Positions 37,171-46,986 of a stretch of DNA of 64,000 bases are shown one piece after another (within the stretch, counting starts at the first letter, position 1; each line of letters starts with the position of its first letter). The position numbers and the translations under genes are program-made. Below the pieces are notes generated by a model. The model saw only the letters and a program-made list of their open reading frames with translations. It had not been told where the DNA came from and did not search any database. Source of the stretch: Opisthocomus hoazin (lineage: Eukaryota; Chordata; Aves; Opisthocomiformes; Opisthocomidae); assembly GCF_030867145.1 (NCBI RefSeq), contig NC_134439.1:8717379-8781378 (forward strand), written 5' to 3'.

Positions 37171-37851
37171 TCAAGGATTTACACCACCATCCTGTATAGG
37201 AGTGAGTCTCGCACAGTCAGGGCAGGCTGCAACAATAGCACGTGCATCTGCTTTAGATAATGAAAACTGTCTTTGCAGCACCGCCGCAGACTGATGGAAA
37301 AAATCATGCACTGCTCGTGCAGCATCAAAGCTCGTGGACAGTTGTACGGGGGTGGCTGTCACTAGTGGGTCCGCACGGTGGTTACCTTCTGTTAGGCCCC
37401 CAGGAATGGAAGTATGACTTCTAATATGAGCGACAAATAGTGGTTCTTGCCGCTGTTGAAGCATGTGCCATAACTGAGTTATGGCACTGAACAGCAATGG
37501 GTTTTGTATCTTACCGATAAATGCAAAATGTAACCTTTGTACGATACCAACGACATATAGTGAGTCAATCACAATATTAAGAGGTTGTTGAGGCCACCGT
37601 TTCAATACTTCCACTACTGCTAAAAGTTCTAAAATTTGAGCAGATCCTTCCGCCACAAGGCTGTGCGAGTACCAGTAGCCATGTAGTTGCCACACAAACC
37701 CAGCACGCTTCGATTTGCTGCTCGCATCCGTAAACACTGTCAATGCATCTAGTGGGCAATCAGTCACAATATTCCGTGGCAACAACTGTAAACATGTCTT
37801 AAACAATGGGTGATGCGGGTAGTGATTATCTATTACAAACGGTTGGTTCAA
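37171..37851 (-). pseudogene. pol: ERV3 RNase H and integrase N-terminus
   Basis: An open 226-codon frame. RNase H motifs: TVFTDASSKSKRAGF, LLAVVEVLKRW, NIVIDSLYVVGI, HIRSHTSIPGGLTEGNHRAD. The H2C2 zinc region of integrase follows (HDFFHQSA...CPDCARL). It ends at a stop just before the next integrase frame, so a single frame break separates it from the core. Confidence 0.87.
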
Positions 37852-38013
37852 TACGGCCGCCGCAAATTCATCATTGGGTTGACAAAACTATGCGACCAGT
37901 TGGGATGTAAGTGGCATTATTACTTGGTGTGGTACAGCTCCAGCAATAATTTTCGCTCGTTGGCATCCTTTATGGATTATAGCCGCAATAGCCTTAATCC
38001 TTGTGGTCACAGT

Positions 38014-39056
38014 TCATTTGAAATGGCTAGGACCGAAAATCCACTCCAGGATGCATAATGGGTCTGATTGTTGCTCCCGCCATTGAGCCAATATCCCAAT
38101 GATCTCTTCCCGAGAGTCATAGATATATAACTGGATCGGGGAGCCTTCAAGCATTCGGGAGATAGAACCGTGTGAAATCTTCTGCGCGATAATTTGAAGT
38201 GCTGCCTCTGCTGGTTGTGTTAATTGGCGTGGTTCGTGAGGATCCTTTCCGTCCTGCAATAGTTCATACAAGGGCTGTAAATCCGTATTGGTTATTCCAC
38301 AAATGTTCCGAATCCATTGAAGGTCTCCCACCAACTTTTGGACATCATTAAGGGTTTTGACGTTGTCAGCACGTATAGTCAACTTTTGCGGCCTAATCAC
38401 GGTTTCAGTTAAAGTCACGCCCAAATATTTCCATGGGGGTTGTCGCTGAATCTTTTCAGGAGCCACCACTAAACCCCAGTCTTCCAACATCCCCTTTAAT
38501 TCAAGAACAATGTCATCTTGGATTGGACATCGTGAGGCCAATAATAAGTCATCTATGTAATGATACAAAATTATTTCCTGATGAGATCGTCGGAAAGGTT
38601 GCAGTGCCAAATCCACATACCATTGGCACATTGTTGGTGAGTTTTTCATACCTGTGGCAGCACTACCCATTGGTACCGCTTCGTGGGTGATGCTCTGTTA
38701 ATGGCGGGTACTGTAAATGCAAACTTTTCACAATCGTCCGGATGTAACGGGATGGTAAAAAAACAATCCTTCAAATCTAAAATCAGGATATCCCATTGTT
38801 CAGGTATCATAGCTGGCGACGGTAGTCTGGGTTGTAGCGGCCCCATATCCTGCATTACTGCATTGAGTGCTCTTAGGTCTTGTAAGAGTCTCCATTTTCC
38901 GGACTTTTTCTGAATGTTAAACACAGGAGTATTCCAAGGACTAGTGGATGGGACCAAGTGCCCCAACTTCACTTGTTCATCCACCAATTCTTGGAGATGG
39001 GTGAGCTTTTCAGTAGACAGCGGCCATTGGTCCACCCAGATTGGCTCTTTTGTCAA
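38014..39056 (-). pseudogene. pol: ERV3 reverse transcriptase
   Basis: Two overlapping frames, 39056-38646 and 38670-38014, cover fingers, palm and thumb: [60 protein letters not shown], the polymerase box YIDDLLLAS, and the connection (TLNDVQKLVGDLQWIRN). One frameshift near 38660 separates them. The wording is of the class II type. Confidence 0.9.
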
Positions 39057-39106
39057 CTACGTGAGCTTCAGTGTAGGCCTGGATGTGCTCGCTTCAATGG
39101 CCGCTG

Positions 39107-39778
39107 TCAAAAAGGCGTCTGAATGACACAACCCCATTGTGATAATACGTTTCTGCCTAATAGCCAAATAGTAGTATTCAAGACATAAGGACGTGCTTGT
39201 GCCAGCAACTTACCATCTTGGTCTACAAAGGTAATGAACTCAGTACTCATTTGTGTCGCTGTTGCACCACCGATTCCTGTCACCATGCCCGACACTGCCG
39301 TCAATGGCCATGACTCTGGCCATTGGGCCCTCGGGATTATAGTAACATCTGCTCCAGAGTCTGACAACATTTTCTGGTCTTTTAGCGCAATGCCGTTCGA
39401 TCCTTTAATAGTGATCTTTCTTATGGGCTGTTCTGTGGAAAGAGGTTGTATGAATGCCACCAAGGGGGGTCCACTTGAGCCAAAGGCGTCACTTCCCCTA
39501 TAGTTAGGGTCAGTTAGGCGGACCTGAGCAATAAAAGGAATCAGTTGGGCAACCTTGCTGCCTCGTTTGATGGTTAATGGTGGCATGAATACCTTTAACA
39601 TAATCCCTATTGGGCCTGTGAAATCTGCATCAATTACCCTTGGTAGGACAAAAGTTCCCTGGCTAGATGCAGAGGATCGCCCCACCAACACTGCACTCCG
39701 CCCATGACCTAAAGGTCCTGTGGCTACCGAGGGAACGACACGCACCTTATCATCTTCTATAGTGATGTCTTGTCCCAC
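39107..39778 (-). CDS. pro: ERV3 dUTPase-protease (pro) frame
   Basis: An open 223-codon frame. Residues about 25-90 resemble a trimeric dUTPase (LVGRSSASSQG, GVIDAD-like RVIDADFTGPIGIML, GSKVAQLIPF), shortened at the start. Residues about 125-220 are an aspartic protease with the active-site segment SDSGADVTII and a C-terminal WLLGRNVLSQWG. The active site has Asp-Ser-Gly, an accepted variant of Asp-Thr-Gly. In beta-like viruses pro is read by frameshifting from gag, and here it begins in another frame than the nucleocapsid. Confidence 0.85.
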   Translation of the reverse strand: MGQDITIEDDKVRVVPSVATGPLGHGRSAVLVGRSSASSQGTFVLPRVIDADFTGPIGIMLKVFMPPLTIKRGSKVAQLIPFIAQVRLTDPNYRGSDAFGSSGPPLVAFIQPLSTEQPIRKITIKGSNGIALKDQKMLSDSGADVTIIPRAQWPESWPLTAVSGMVTGIGGATATQMSTEFITFVDQDGKLLAQARPYVLNTTIWLLGRNVLSQWGCVIQTPF

Positions 39779-42029
39779 GGCCAGATCGACTCCTGCGGAG
39801 CCGCTTGTGGCGGCTCGGAGCTCGTCGAGACAGCCATAGCTGTGGGGAACTTTCTTGTCCTCGCACCCCCCATCCTGGCGCTGCTCTGCCCGTTTCCTGA
39901 CAGGGGGGTACCATCCTTTTTAAACTGCGACCTGCATTGAGCTGCTTTATGCCCGAACTTGTCACATCTATGGCATGTCCCTACAAATTCGTCAGCCACC
40001 ACCTTTTGCTTCTTGATCTGAGGACAGATTCTTTTGTAATGGTCTTCTTTGCAAATAAGACAACCAGTTTTTCTTTAACACCTCGATCCCCTTTCCCCGT
40101 TTGCATGGCAGGTCGTAAAACAGTGGCCATAGCAGCCGCATGTATTCTGGCCTTCTCTCTTTCCTCTGCTAAGCAAGGTAGTCGGGAACAAGCCTCCACA
40201 TACCGACTAAGGGTAGACCCACTAGGTAGGGAGGCAATTATCTGTTGACATTGAGTGTTGGCATTTTGAAAAGCTAAATCCTTGCCTACTGCACCTTTTG
40301 CTTCACTTGGCAAATTCGGTGCTGCATCTAATGCTTCCTTTAATCGGTCTATAAAGTGCATGTACAGCTCATCAGGGCCCTGACGAATCTGCGTATAAGG
40401 TAATACAGGCTTCCCAATCTGTGGTAACTCAGTTAAAGCGGCCAGGGCTAAGCTCTGTGACTGTTGCAATATTCGAGGATGTAGCACTGCTTGAGCCGCC
40501 CCGTCGCGGAAAGCGCCAGTACCCATGAGCTGGTCTAGTGTAACTACACGTAAAGGATCATCGGCACCTAGCTGAAGGTTTTGCATCATTGCAACCTCAC
40601 ATTTATCCTGCCACTTATCCTTACGCAACATAAAGGCAGTGGGGGGCAACACCAATTCTAACAAGGCTCGGGCATCAGCTGGCAGTAATATCTGATTTTT
40701 GAAAAAGATGGTAACCAGCATCATAACTTGCTTGTTATCCAAACCATAGTTCATTACGGTGTTTTGTAACTGACTCACTGTTTTCCAGTCAAAAGGAGCC
40801 CATATCCGTTGCTTCCCCTGCGTAAACACCGGGAATGCTGTTAAACTGTTTGGTAGCATTTGTCCTTCAATTACAGCATTTTCTATTACCCCCCTCCGTC
40901 GTTGGCCCATATTAAAATTAGGGTCGCGTATCGGGGGCATCCCGTCTCCACTCCGACCTCCAGCAGCCACACCACCCCCCTCTGTACTGCCGGGTCCCTG
41001 CAAACCACACCCACCGCTCGCGCAATCATGCTTGTGAACACCAGATACCCCCCCTCCATGCTCTCTCCACTTCACGCCCCTCTTCCACGCCTCATGTTCG
41101 TCATCCCCCACCCCCTTACCGTATTTACTGCGTAAATAGTGATCAGCATCAGCTAAGCTCATTTCCCTGTCTTCCAGCATGAGCCTAACCCAGTGCCGTT
41201 GCGAATGCTGTGCCGGCGCACTTTCATTAATGCTTCCATTATTTGAACCCCCTGAAATCACCTCCCCCATCCCGTCTGACTCCCCACATATGTGCTGCTC
41301 GACCGCTCGCAAACCGTCCATTATGGCTTGGTGAGCCTTTCGATATGCCTGTTTAATCGTGGCGTTATGGGATCCTTTATCTAGTCGTTGCATCTCATCC
41401 AGGAGATTTGTCATTTGATCCTGCTGCTTTCTCAATGTGTCCGTAAGTTCACTTTTATGAATCTTTGGGTATGATAGCGATGTTGCTTCTTCGGGCAAGT
41501 CAGTATCCATTTCTTGAGAATCGGAGTCTGGGAGCAGCACATTCTCCGGCAGTGGTGGGGCTGTAGGTGGTGCCGGTGCCCAGTCTCCCAATTCAATACT
41601 CGGTCCTTCCCAAAACTCAGTTTCACTGGGACGAACGGGGTACGCGTGGGGTGCCGTACAGGGATCTTGATACTCTCCTGCGGGTTGACTGATTGCATAA
41701 ACAGCTCTTGCGGTGGCTGCAGCCACAGTAGCATCGTCCTTCGTATCAGCAATCATATTTTTAACAGTTCAGAAAACAGGGGCTAATTGCCGTGCCTCTT
41801 TGTTTCCGATCTGCACAGAGTCCCACAAGTCCATCCCAACTCTGTGCCACGCATCCGGATCGAACAGCTGATCCATTGTTATCAGCTTTTGGCAGCGGCA
41901 CCATAACAATAGTCCTGATATGTCTCCTTTAGTTAACTTAGCGTTGGCTCCATCTGCCAATTCCAACAGGCTTTTCAGCGCCGTGTTTTCTGACGCTGAT
42001 ACAGTGGAACCCATGTTGCCGATGTTCAT
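39750..42029 (-). pseudogene. gag: ERV3 gag, nearly complete
   Basis: Frame 42029-41769 is matrix (an M-G-S start at the fifth codon or so, ELADGANAKLTKGD). Frame 41756-39981 (591 codons) continues with a Pro-rich linker holding a PTAP late motif and a full capsid with the major homology region (QGPDELYMHFIDRLKEAL). The two nucleocapsid zinc knuckles (CLICKEDHYKRIC and CHRCDKFGHKAAQC) are in a different frame, readable from about 40065 to 39757; the first is one residue short. A stop at about 41760 and a frame change in an A-run near 40070 are the only visible breaks. Confidence 0.87.
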
Positions 42030-42096
42030 GCCCCCCCCGGCGTGCCGCGGATCCGCTCCTGCCTTTCTCGGGCAGCCCAGCTTACCTCGCCTGCAG
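42030..42096 (-). promoter_or_regulatory. ERV3 leader end with likely splice donor
   Basis: On the minus strand the sequence just before the gag start holds GCGAGGTAAGC, a good match to a splice donor and well placed for the retroviral major donor. A few bases further the sequence switches to the opposite-strand ERV4 fragment. Confidence 0.5.
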
Positions 42097-42119
42097 ATGC
42101 ACAGATGCAGTTAGGATTT

Positions 42120-43560
42120 ATACTGCAGGTGATACAGCTGTCGCAGCAACTCGCGTTACAAGCAATTCTTTCAGTGCAGGAGTCGGGTCAGCCTACTGCT
42201 TTTGCACATAATTAAGCAGGGACAAAATGAGCAGATTACGCAGTTTGTTGATCGACTTTACAAAGCTATCGAGACGCACCCAGACCTAACAGGGGACATG
42301 AAGACCAAAATGTTCCAGTTACTAGCTTTTGACAATGCCAGTGAGAGGAGTAAACAAATACTAGGCTCATTGCCACGATCTGCACAGGTAGCGGACATGG
42401 TTGAGCTGATGGAACGCACCCAACAGACCAAGTACGCTGCGTGTGTGGCTGCCGCGGTACAAGGGGCTATTGCACCATTGCTACACAAAAATCGGGAAAA
42501 GAGAAATTTAGAAAAGTGGTGTTTTAGATGCGGGAAAGTAAGACAGCCAGTTAATATTGTTTTGGATTCTTTGTACGTAGTAGGAGTAGTGTTGCGTTTA
42601 GAGTGTGCTATGCTAAAAGAAGTATCTAATAGACATTTGTATAAAATGTTGTAGCAGTTGTTAGTTATGTTAAATAATAGAACAGTGCCATATTTTATAA
42701 CCCATATTCGTAGCCATTTGATGACAGGGGGCCTCGCAGAAGGAAATCGTCATGCAGATCAGCTTGTTATGCCGACGTGGACAGGTCCACCCACGGATAG
42801 CTTCGCTCAGGCGCGCAACGCCCATGAATTTTTCCATCAGTCCGCGAAGGTATTATCAAAACAGTTTCACATTCCTTTGCATGATGCTCAAGGAATTGTG
42901 AAGTCTTGTCCAGACTGCCAAAACATAAGTCCAGGTCTCGGAGTGGGAGTAAACCCCAAGGGACTACGATCCTTGCAGCTATGGCAAATGGATGTCATGC
43001 ATGTGCCAGAGTTTGGACATCAAAAGTACGTACATGTAGTGATTGATACATTTTCCATGGCCATTTGGGCAACTGCGCAGTCCGGAGAAACCACGTGGCA
43101 TGTAATAAAGCATCTGTATGCTAGTTTTGCAGTGCTAGGGATCCCCACAGAGATAAAAACAGACAATGGTCCAGCATACACCTCAACAAAATTTGCTCAG
43201 TTTTGTGTACTTTGGGGCATGCACCATACCACAGGTATCCCAAAACAGTGGTGGTGCAGAGTAGCATGTGCACAACGCCGGTGTGATCAGTGCATGGAAA
43301 GGGAACTCGACACTGTTCGTGTGCTAATTGTTGCTGGACATGAAAACATAAACAGTGAAAAATATCACTTGGCTACAGCAGATTGGTTAAGATTAGTGTA
43401 CGTAAGGGCAAGAACTATCCTGGTAGTTAAGCTCGAGTGCAGCAAAAATAACCCGGTACCTGCTATCTGGACGGTGCCAAAAACAGAATGGGAGAAAACG
43501 AAGAGACAGTGTCTACGACGGTTTGGAAAGAGACGAGGATGCCAGCAGCCATCGTGCTAG
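42120..43560 (+). pseudogene. ERV4 gag-pol remnant
   Basis: Frame 42202-42654 contains a capsid end with major homology region (QGQNEQITQFVDRLYKAI) and part of a zinc knuckle (KWCFRCGK). It then passes without a stop into RNase H (NIVLDSLYVVGVVLRLE), showing a deletion at about 42540. Frame 42658-43560 has the RNase H end (HIRSHLMTGGLAEGN), integrase zinc region (CPDCQNISPG) and core (VIDTFSMAIWAT, KTDNGPAY). After about residue 195 the text no longer looks like an integrase core until a basic C-terminal end, so a further deletion or rearrangement is likely. Confidence 0.82.
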
Positions 43561-44987
43561 GGATAATGATATGCCTTTGCCTATTTGTTGAGAATGCAGG
43601 AGCCATGCATCGCATTGATGTGAGACAGAATATGTGGGTAACCTGGGCCAATCAAACAGGTCAGATGGATTTTTGTCTTTCTTTAGCTACTCCAGGAGAT
43701 CCTTTTCGCACATGCCTGATTTGCTATCCTATCATGAATGGGGACGAGTTTAAGGACTTTGTGAATGAGAGTATGAACAATTTGAACGAGTTGTATAACA
43801 AAACCATGCAAAGTAGGTCAGAGAAAGGTGAGTGTGCGTGGAGTAGTGATGTGCCAGTGATGCAGAGTGCCTTTTTACAGCAGTGGATCGTAACACATTT
43901 AAATCACTCTAGTTCACTTCTTCTGCAAGAGCTAGAGCTGCTAGGTTCCATGGCACCCACTCAATGGGCAAATGTGACTAACCAGCCAAATTGCAGCAAT
44001 TTGCATCAGCAATCGCAGTGGTTGCCATGGAATGGCACAGGAGTGATTGAGTTCGGAGATCCGTGGCTTCTTTGGTTACATAGCCAAGGTGAAAGGCAGT
44101 ATACTATAGGTTATCAAAATGTAAGTGGGAATTCAAGGCATTGGAATTTTTCGCTAAACACTATGGGAAAGTTTTCGGTTAACACCTCAGGGGGATTTCT
44201 GTTGCCATCAGGATATTTCCTCATCTGCAGAGATCGCGCGTGGGAAGGGATTCCTGTTCACCCAGTAGGAGGTCCGCGTTATATAGGAAAGCTAACATTG
44301 TTCACCCCACGTGTCAGAGATTTTTTGAGCTTCAATAAAACTCGTAGTAAGCGAACTCTTAGACACTTTGATCCAGGGTGTGATGATAATGTACAGCTGG
44401 GATCTGTAGCTGGAACAGTAGCGTTATCCTTTTTCCTCCCTGGAGGCGCAGCTGCCAGGAATTGGAATATTCTCAAAAAATTAGCTTGCTGGAGCTTGAA
44501 GCAGTCTAATACCACATCAGAAATATTAACACAGCTATTAATGGATGTAGATAGCGTTCGCCATGCAGTTTTACAAAATAGAGCGGCTATTGATTTCTTA
44601 TTGCTTGCGCAAGGTCATGGGTGCCAAGAGTTTGAAGGGATGTGTTGCATGAATCTGTCTGATCACTCTCAAAGTATTCACCAACAGCTAGCTGTCTTGC
44701 GGGAAAGAACAGAGCATATTACGTACAATACATCACCGTTTGACAGTTGGCTGTCTTCTTGGGGTCTGTCGGGATGGATCAGGGAATTAGTTAAACAAGG
44801 TATTGTTATTTTGGTAGCAATTATTGTGTGTTTAGGAATTGTAGGTTGTGCTTTAAGCTGCATGAAGAAATTGATGCTTAAGGTCTTCAACCAGGCCTGG
44901 ATTGCTCAAAACAAAGAAGGGGGATTTGTGGAGGATGAAGCATTAAAGGACTTGGGACAGGTGAGCAATCCAGCATTTTCTCTATGA
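43539..44987 (+). CDS. env: ERV4 envelope glycoprotein, uninterrupted frame (alpha-like)
   Basis: The frame is open from 43488 (499 codons). The ATG at 43539 gives 482 residues and starts directly with a hydrophobic signal peptide. Numbering from 43488: signal about 18-39; surface subunit with many N-X-S/T sites; furin-type RSKR at 286-289; a fusion-peptide-like Gly/Ala-rich stretch at about 305-323; a heptad helix at about 335-378; Cys at 379 and the CC pair at 386-387 (CX6CC); membrane anchor at about 437-457; a 40-residue tail. The transmembrane half closely resembles the alpharetroviral gp37 type. The surface subunit is shorter than in exogenous avian leukosis viruses. Gag and pol of the same element are decayed, so the open frame may reflect recent arrival or selection. 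Expression would rely on an upstream promoter, since no 5' LTR is seen. Confidence 0.9.
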   Translation: MPAAIVLGIMICLCLFVENAGAMHRIDVRQNMWVTWANQTGQMDFCLSLATPGDPFRTCLICYPIMNGDEFKDFVNESMNNLNELYNKTMQSRSEKGECAWSSDVPVMQSAFLQQWIVTHLNHSSSLLLQELELLGSMAPTQWANVTNQPNCSNLHQQSQWLPWNGTGVIEFGDPWLLWLHSQGERQYTIGYQNVSGNSRHWNFSLNTMGKFSVNTSGGFLLPSGYFLICRDRAWEGIPVHPVGGPRYIGKLTLFTPRVRDFLSFNKTRSKRTLRHFDPGCDDNVQLGSVAGTVALSFFLPGGAAARNWNILKKLACWSLKQSNTTSEILTQLLMDVDSVRHAVLQNRAAIDFLLLAQGHGCQEFEGMCCMNLSDHSQSIHQQLAVLRERTEHITYNTSPFDSWLSSWGLSGWIRELVKQGIVILVAIIVCLGIVGCALSCMKKLMLKVFNQAWIAQNKEGGFVEDEALKDLGQVSNPAFSL

Positions 44988-45358
44988 GGCCATGAAGCCT
45001 TAGCATAAGTCCGCAGAGCCTTGGCATAAGGCCGCAAGGGCATCTAGAGGACAAACGGTGGTATAAACAAGGAAATGAATGCATAGAAAAATAAGTCCAG
45101 GATACTGAAGCGAAACCTGCCACCTGCAAAAAGGCCACGAGCACAGCGCGTGAACAAGTAATGCACACCAATCATAATTGGGTTGCTATGTGATTTAATT
45201 TGATTATTGCCAATGGGTGATTGCCACGTATGTAATGAAGAATATAAATATGAGCTATCTGGGGCTAATAAACGGCTTGTACCTGATCACATTGATCGTC
45301 GTGTCTAGTCCGGTTCATCCTCCGCGACACTCGCCAGCTGGCAGTCCTGTGCCTTTTT
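44988..45358 (+). repeat. ERV4 3' untranslated region and LTR
   Basis: Plus-strand promoter and poly(A) signs: a CCAAT-type gccaatggg near 45209, TATAAA at 45243-45248 and AATAAA at 45267-45272, followed by a U5-like segment. The U3 start is uncertain. A purine tract (aaagaaggggga) at about 44914 overlaps the env end and may mark it. No second copy is present in the window, so LTR limits cannot be fixed by comparison. Confidence 0.7.
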
Positions 45359-45377
45359 TTTTTCTTTCTGCGATAAT

Positions 45378-45395
45378 AAATCCGTAGGGTCACCA
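45378..45395 (-). promoter_or_regulatory. ERV3 primer-binding site
   Basis: On the minus strand it begins TGGTGACCCTACGG, three bases after the 5' LTR end. The first nine bases fit a tRNA-Trp type site, as in avian alpharetroviruses. The rest does not, so the tRNA is unsure. Confidence 0.55.
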
Positions 45396-45398
45396 CAA

Positions 45399-45766
45399 TG
45401 CCGGGTCTCAGCATCTGTGAAAGGACGGGAACGACTCTCACACGTATTGGTAAGATCCACAGTCGGATACCTTTATTCCCTCGCTTCTGCTGTTATATAC
45501 ATTTGCCGTATCTGTACACACGATTACGCTGACATCGGATAGGCTACAGACATAAATCACACACTGTTCACATGCCCCACACTCCCTTATAATTGGTAAC
45601 TATGCGCTAACGCCAATAGCAACAGACTGCCTCCACGTCCTTGAACACATCTTGCTTTTGCTATCAATGGCTATTCTTAGCTGCCTTTTCCAGCAGCCTA
45701 TTAAATCATGCTGTTTTGCTTAAGCGGCCTAGTCGTGCTAATTCTCAAGCTACATCGACCCCAACA
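45399..45766 (-). repeat. ERV3 5' LTR
   Basis: 368 bp from tgccgggtctcagcatctgt to cgaccccaaca, TG...CA ended. A TATATAA box is visible on the minus strand in the middle of the LTR (about 45494). Flanked on the right by the target duplication atcaag. Confidence 0.93.
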
Positions 45767-45772
45767 ATCAAG
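45767..45772. repeat. ERV3 target-site duplication, right
   Basis: atcaag, identical to 34943-34948. ERV2 RT coding text runs up to it from the right (minus strand, ...WGQYYTVLD) and resumes beyond the left copy. Confidence 0.93.
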
Positions 45773-46353
45773 CACAGTATAATACTGGCCCCAAGGAGGT
45801 ATTTGAGTTAATATCAAACTGGATGGGGTGCAATGACATGCTCATTAACTGCTCGTAAATCTTGAACAAACTTATATTCAGGGTCTCCGTCTTTGTCCAA
45901 CCTGTTTTTGCTTACAGGTAAAATTGGGGTATTATAAGGGCTCCTACATTCTTTCAGAATTCTCTCTTTTAAGAATTTAGCAATTTGTTTACCAATATTA
46001 GGAATTGCTTCTGAAACTATTGGATATTGTTGAATAGGAGGAGGTGTCCCTCCTTTTGTTTGAATTACCACAGGTTCAGCTGATTTTAACAGCCCTACTT
46101 CATCTCCAGAAGTGCTCCATAATTCATGAGGAATATCAGAGAGTTACTCAGGGATCTTTTTTCCCTCCTTTTTATATTCTGGTATTTTGATTAAAGACAT
46201 GCCAGTTACTATGAATTGGATACCAGTTGGAGTTAAAGAGATACAAGTGCCAAATTCTTGCAACACATCCCATCTCCAATTTTGTAAAACCTCAGCAAGG
46301 GGCGTCCCCCTTTTAACGCTGGGTGTAGTTCCCATATCAAATACTTCAAGCAA
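45773..46353 (-). pseudogene. ERV2 gag start and RT start joined by a deletion
   Basis: Frame 46353-46144 begins with a matrix-like MGTTPSVKRGTPLAEV and runs about 62 codons. After a stop, RT-type text starts at once (HELWSTSGDEVGLLKSAEPV, then QQYPIVSEAIPNIGKQI and SPYNTPILPV, frame 46071-45814). The rest of gag and the whole protease are missing. The RT continues up to the ERV3 insertion. Confidence 0.83.
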
Positions 46354-46512
46354 AATTTAAACACAAGAGAAAATCTCAACGATCATTCTGAACACACTCG
46401 AGACCAAAAGCTCTCGGACTCACCTAGTCCTTTTGTTTTGTGCTGGCACTTTAAGCGTTGGTCTCGGGTGTTCCCAGAAAAGATCCTGAGTATCCATCTC
46501 CTGTGTCCTAGT

Positions 46513-46530
46513 GTCCCATCTGGGTCACCA
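46513..46530 (-). promoter_or_regulatory. ERV2 primer-binding site
   Basis: Minus strand TGGTGACCCAGATGGGAC, five bases inside the 5' LTR. The position is right. Its tRNA is uncertain: the first nine bases look tRNA-Trp-like, while the remainder fits a tRNA-Arg(CCT) 3' end better. Confidence 0.6.
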
Positions 46531-46535
46531 AATTC

Positions 46536-46986
46536 TGTTAAAAATTTTATCCTCACACGAGTGGGTTACACTAGGTATTGCTTTATTCACAACTCAGAGT
46601 TGGGCCATCACCTCAGCGAGTGGCAAAGCTTAACTCGCTAGACCAGTTTATAGACATTTATTAAACCGATGACATCAAGTCTAGAATCTTCATAAGTTTC
46701 TAAGCAACCGTTCCGTTCCTTTGAGTACATCATTTAAGTTCTTTCTATTCTTCTGTCTTCGTAGAATTCTCCCTCGCTGGTTTCAGGCCTTGCTTGGTTT
46801 CAGGGTCGTCTCGGCTTCTTTTGTAAATTGTGTTTGATACAATCCATACAATTGATTTCTATCCCAATTGCACACATACACATTGTATGGTTTCTTAACA
46901 CAGCTGTGTTTACACAGCTGAATCTACGTTCTAGTTCTATGATTTTATTCTATTCTATAATCAATCTTTATAACCAATCTCTAACA
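46536..46986 (-). repeat. ERV2 5' LTR
   Basis: 451 bp, tgttaaaaatttt...ctctaaca, partner of 31822-32275 and very similar to it. It forms the right border of the whole nested block. Confidence 0.95.

Larger units (their letters stand above)
42097..45358 (+). mobile_element. ERV4: opposite-strand alpha-like provirus fragment within ERV3 leader
   Basis: Order on the plus strand: capsid end and first zinc knuckle, a jump into RNase H, integrase, env and a 3' LTR. Gag end, protease and most RT are deleted and no 5' LTR is seen at the left border. Integrase and Env wording resembles the avian leukosis/sarcoma group. The fragment lies between ERV3 gag and ERV3 primer site, in the opposite orientation. 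Borders are approximate: left near 42097, right before the T-run at about 45352. Confidence 0.8.
34949..45766 (-). mobile_element. ERV3: beta-like (ERVK-type) endogenous retrovirus inserted in ERV2
   Basis: Ends are TG...CA with direct repeats atcaag on both sides. Minus-strand order: 5' LTR (45399-45766), primer site, leader (interrupted by ERV4), gag (42029-39750), dUTPase-protease (39778-39107), RT (39056-38014), RNase H (37851-37171), integrase (37137-35525, split by a CR1), Env tail, 3' LTR. The dUTPase-protease fusion, two zinc knuckles and the YIDD polymerase box are class II (beta-like) traits. Env is deleted except for the membrane anchor. Confidence 0.93.
31822..46986 (-). mobile_element. 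ERV2: gamma-like endogenous retrovirus, outer element of a nest
   Basis: LTRs of 454 bp (31822-32275) and 451 bp (46536-46986) frame the element. The order on the minus strand is 5' LTR (right), primer site, shortened gag, RT start, then ERV3 inserted between 34949 and 45766, RT remainder, RNase H, integrase and a remnant of the Env anchor. Large internal deletions removed most of gag, pro and env. No clear target duplication is seen: the left flank ends gaaacatc and the right flank begins acaccacc. Confidence 0.93.
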
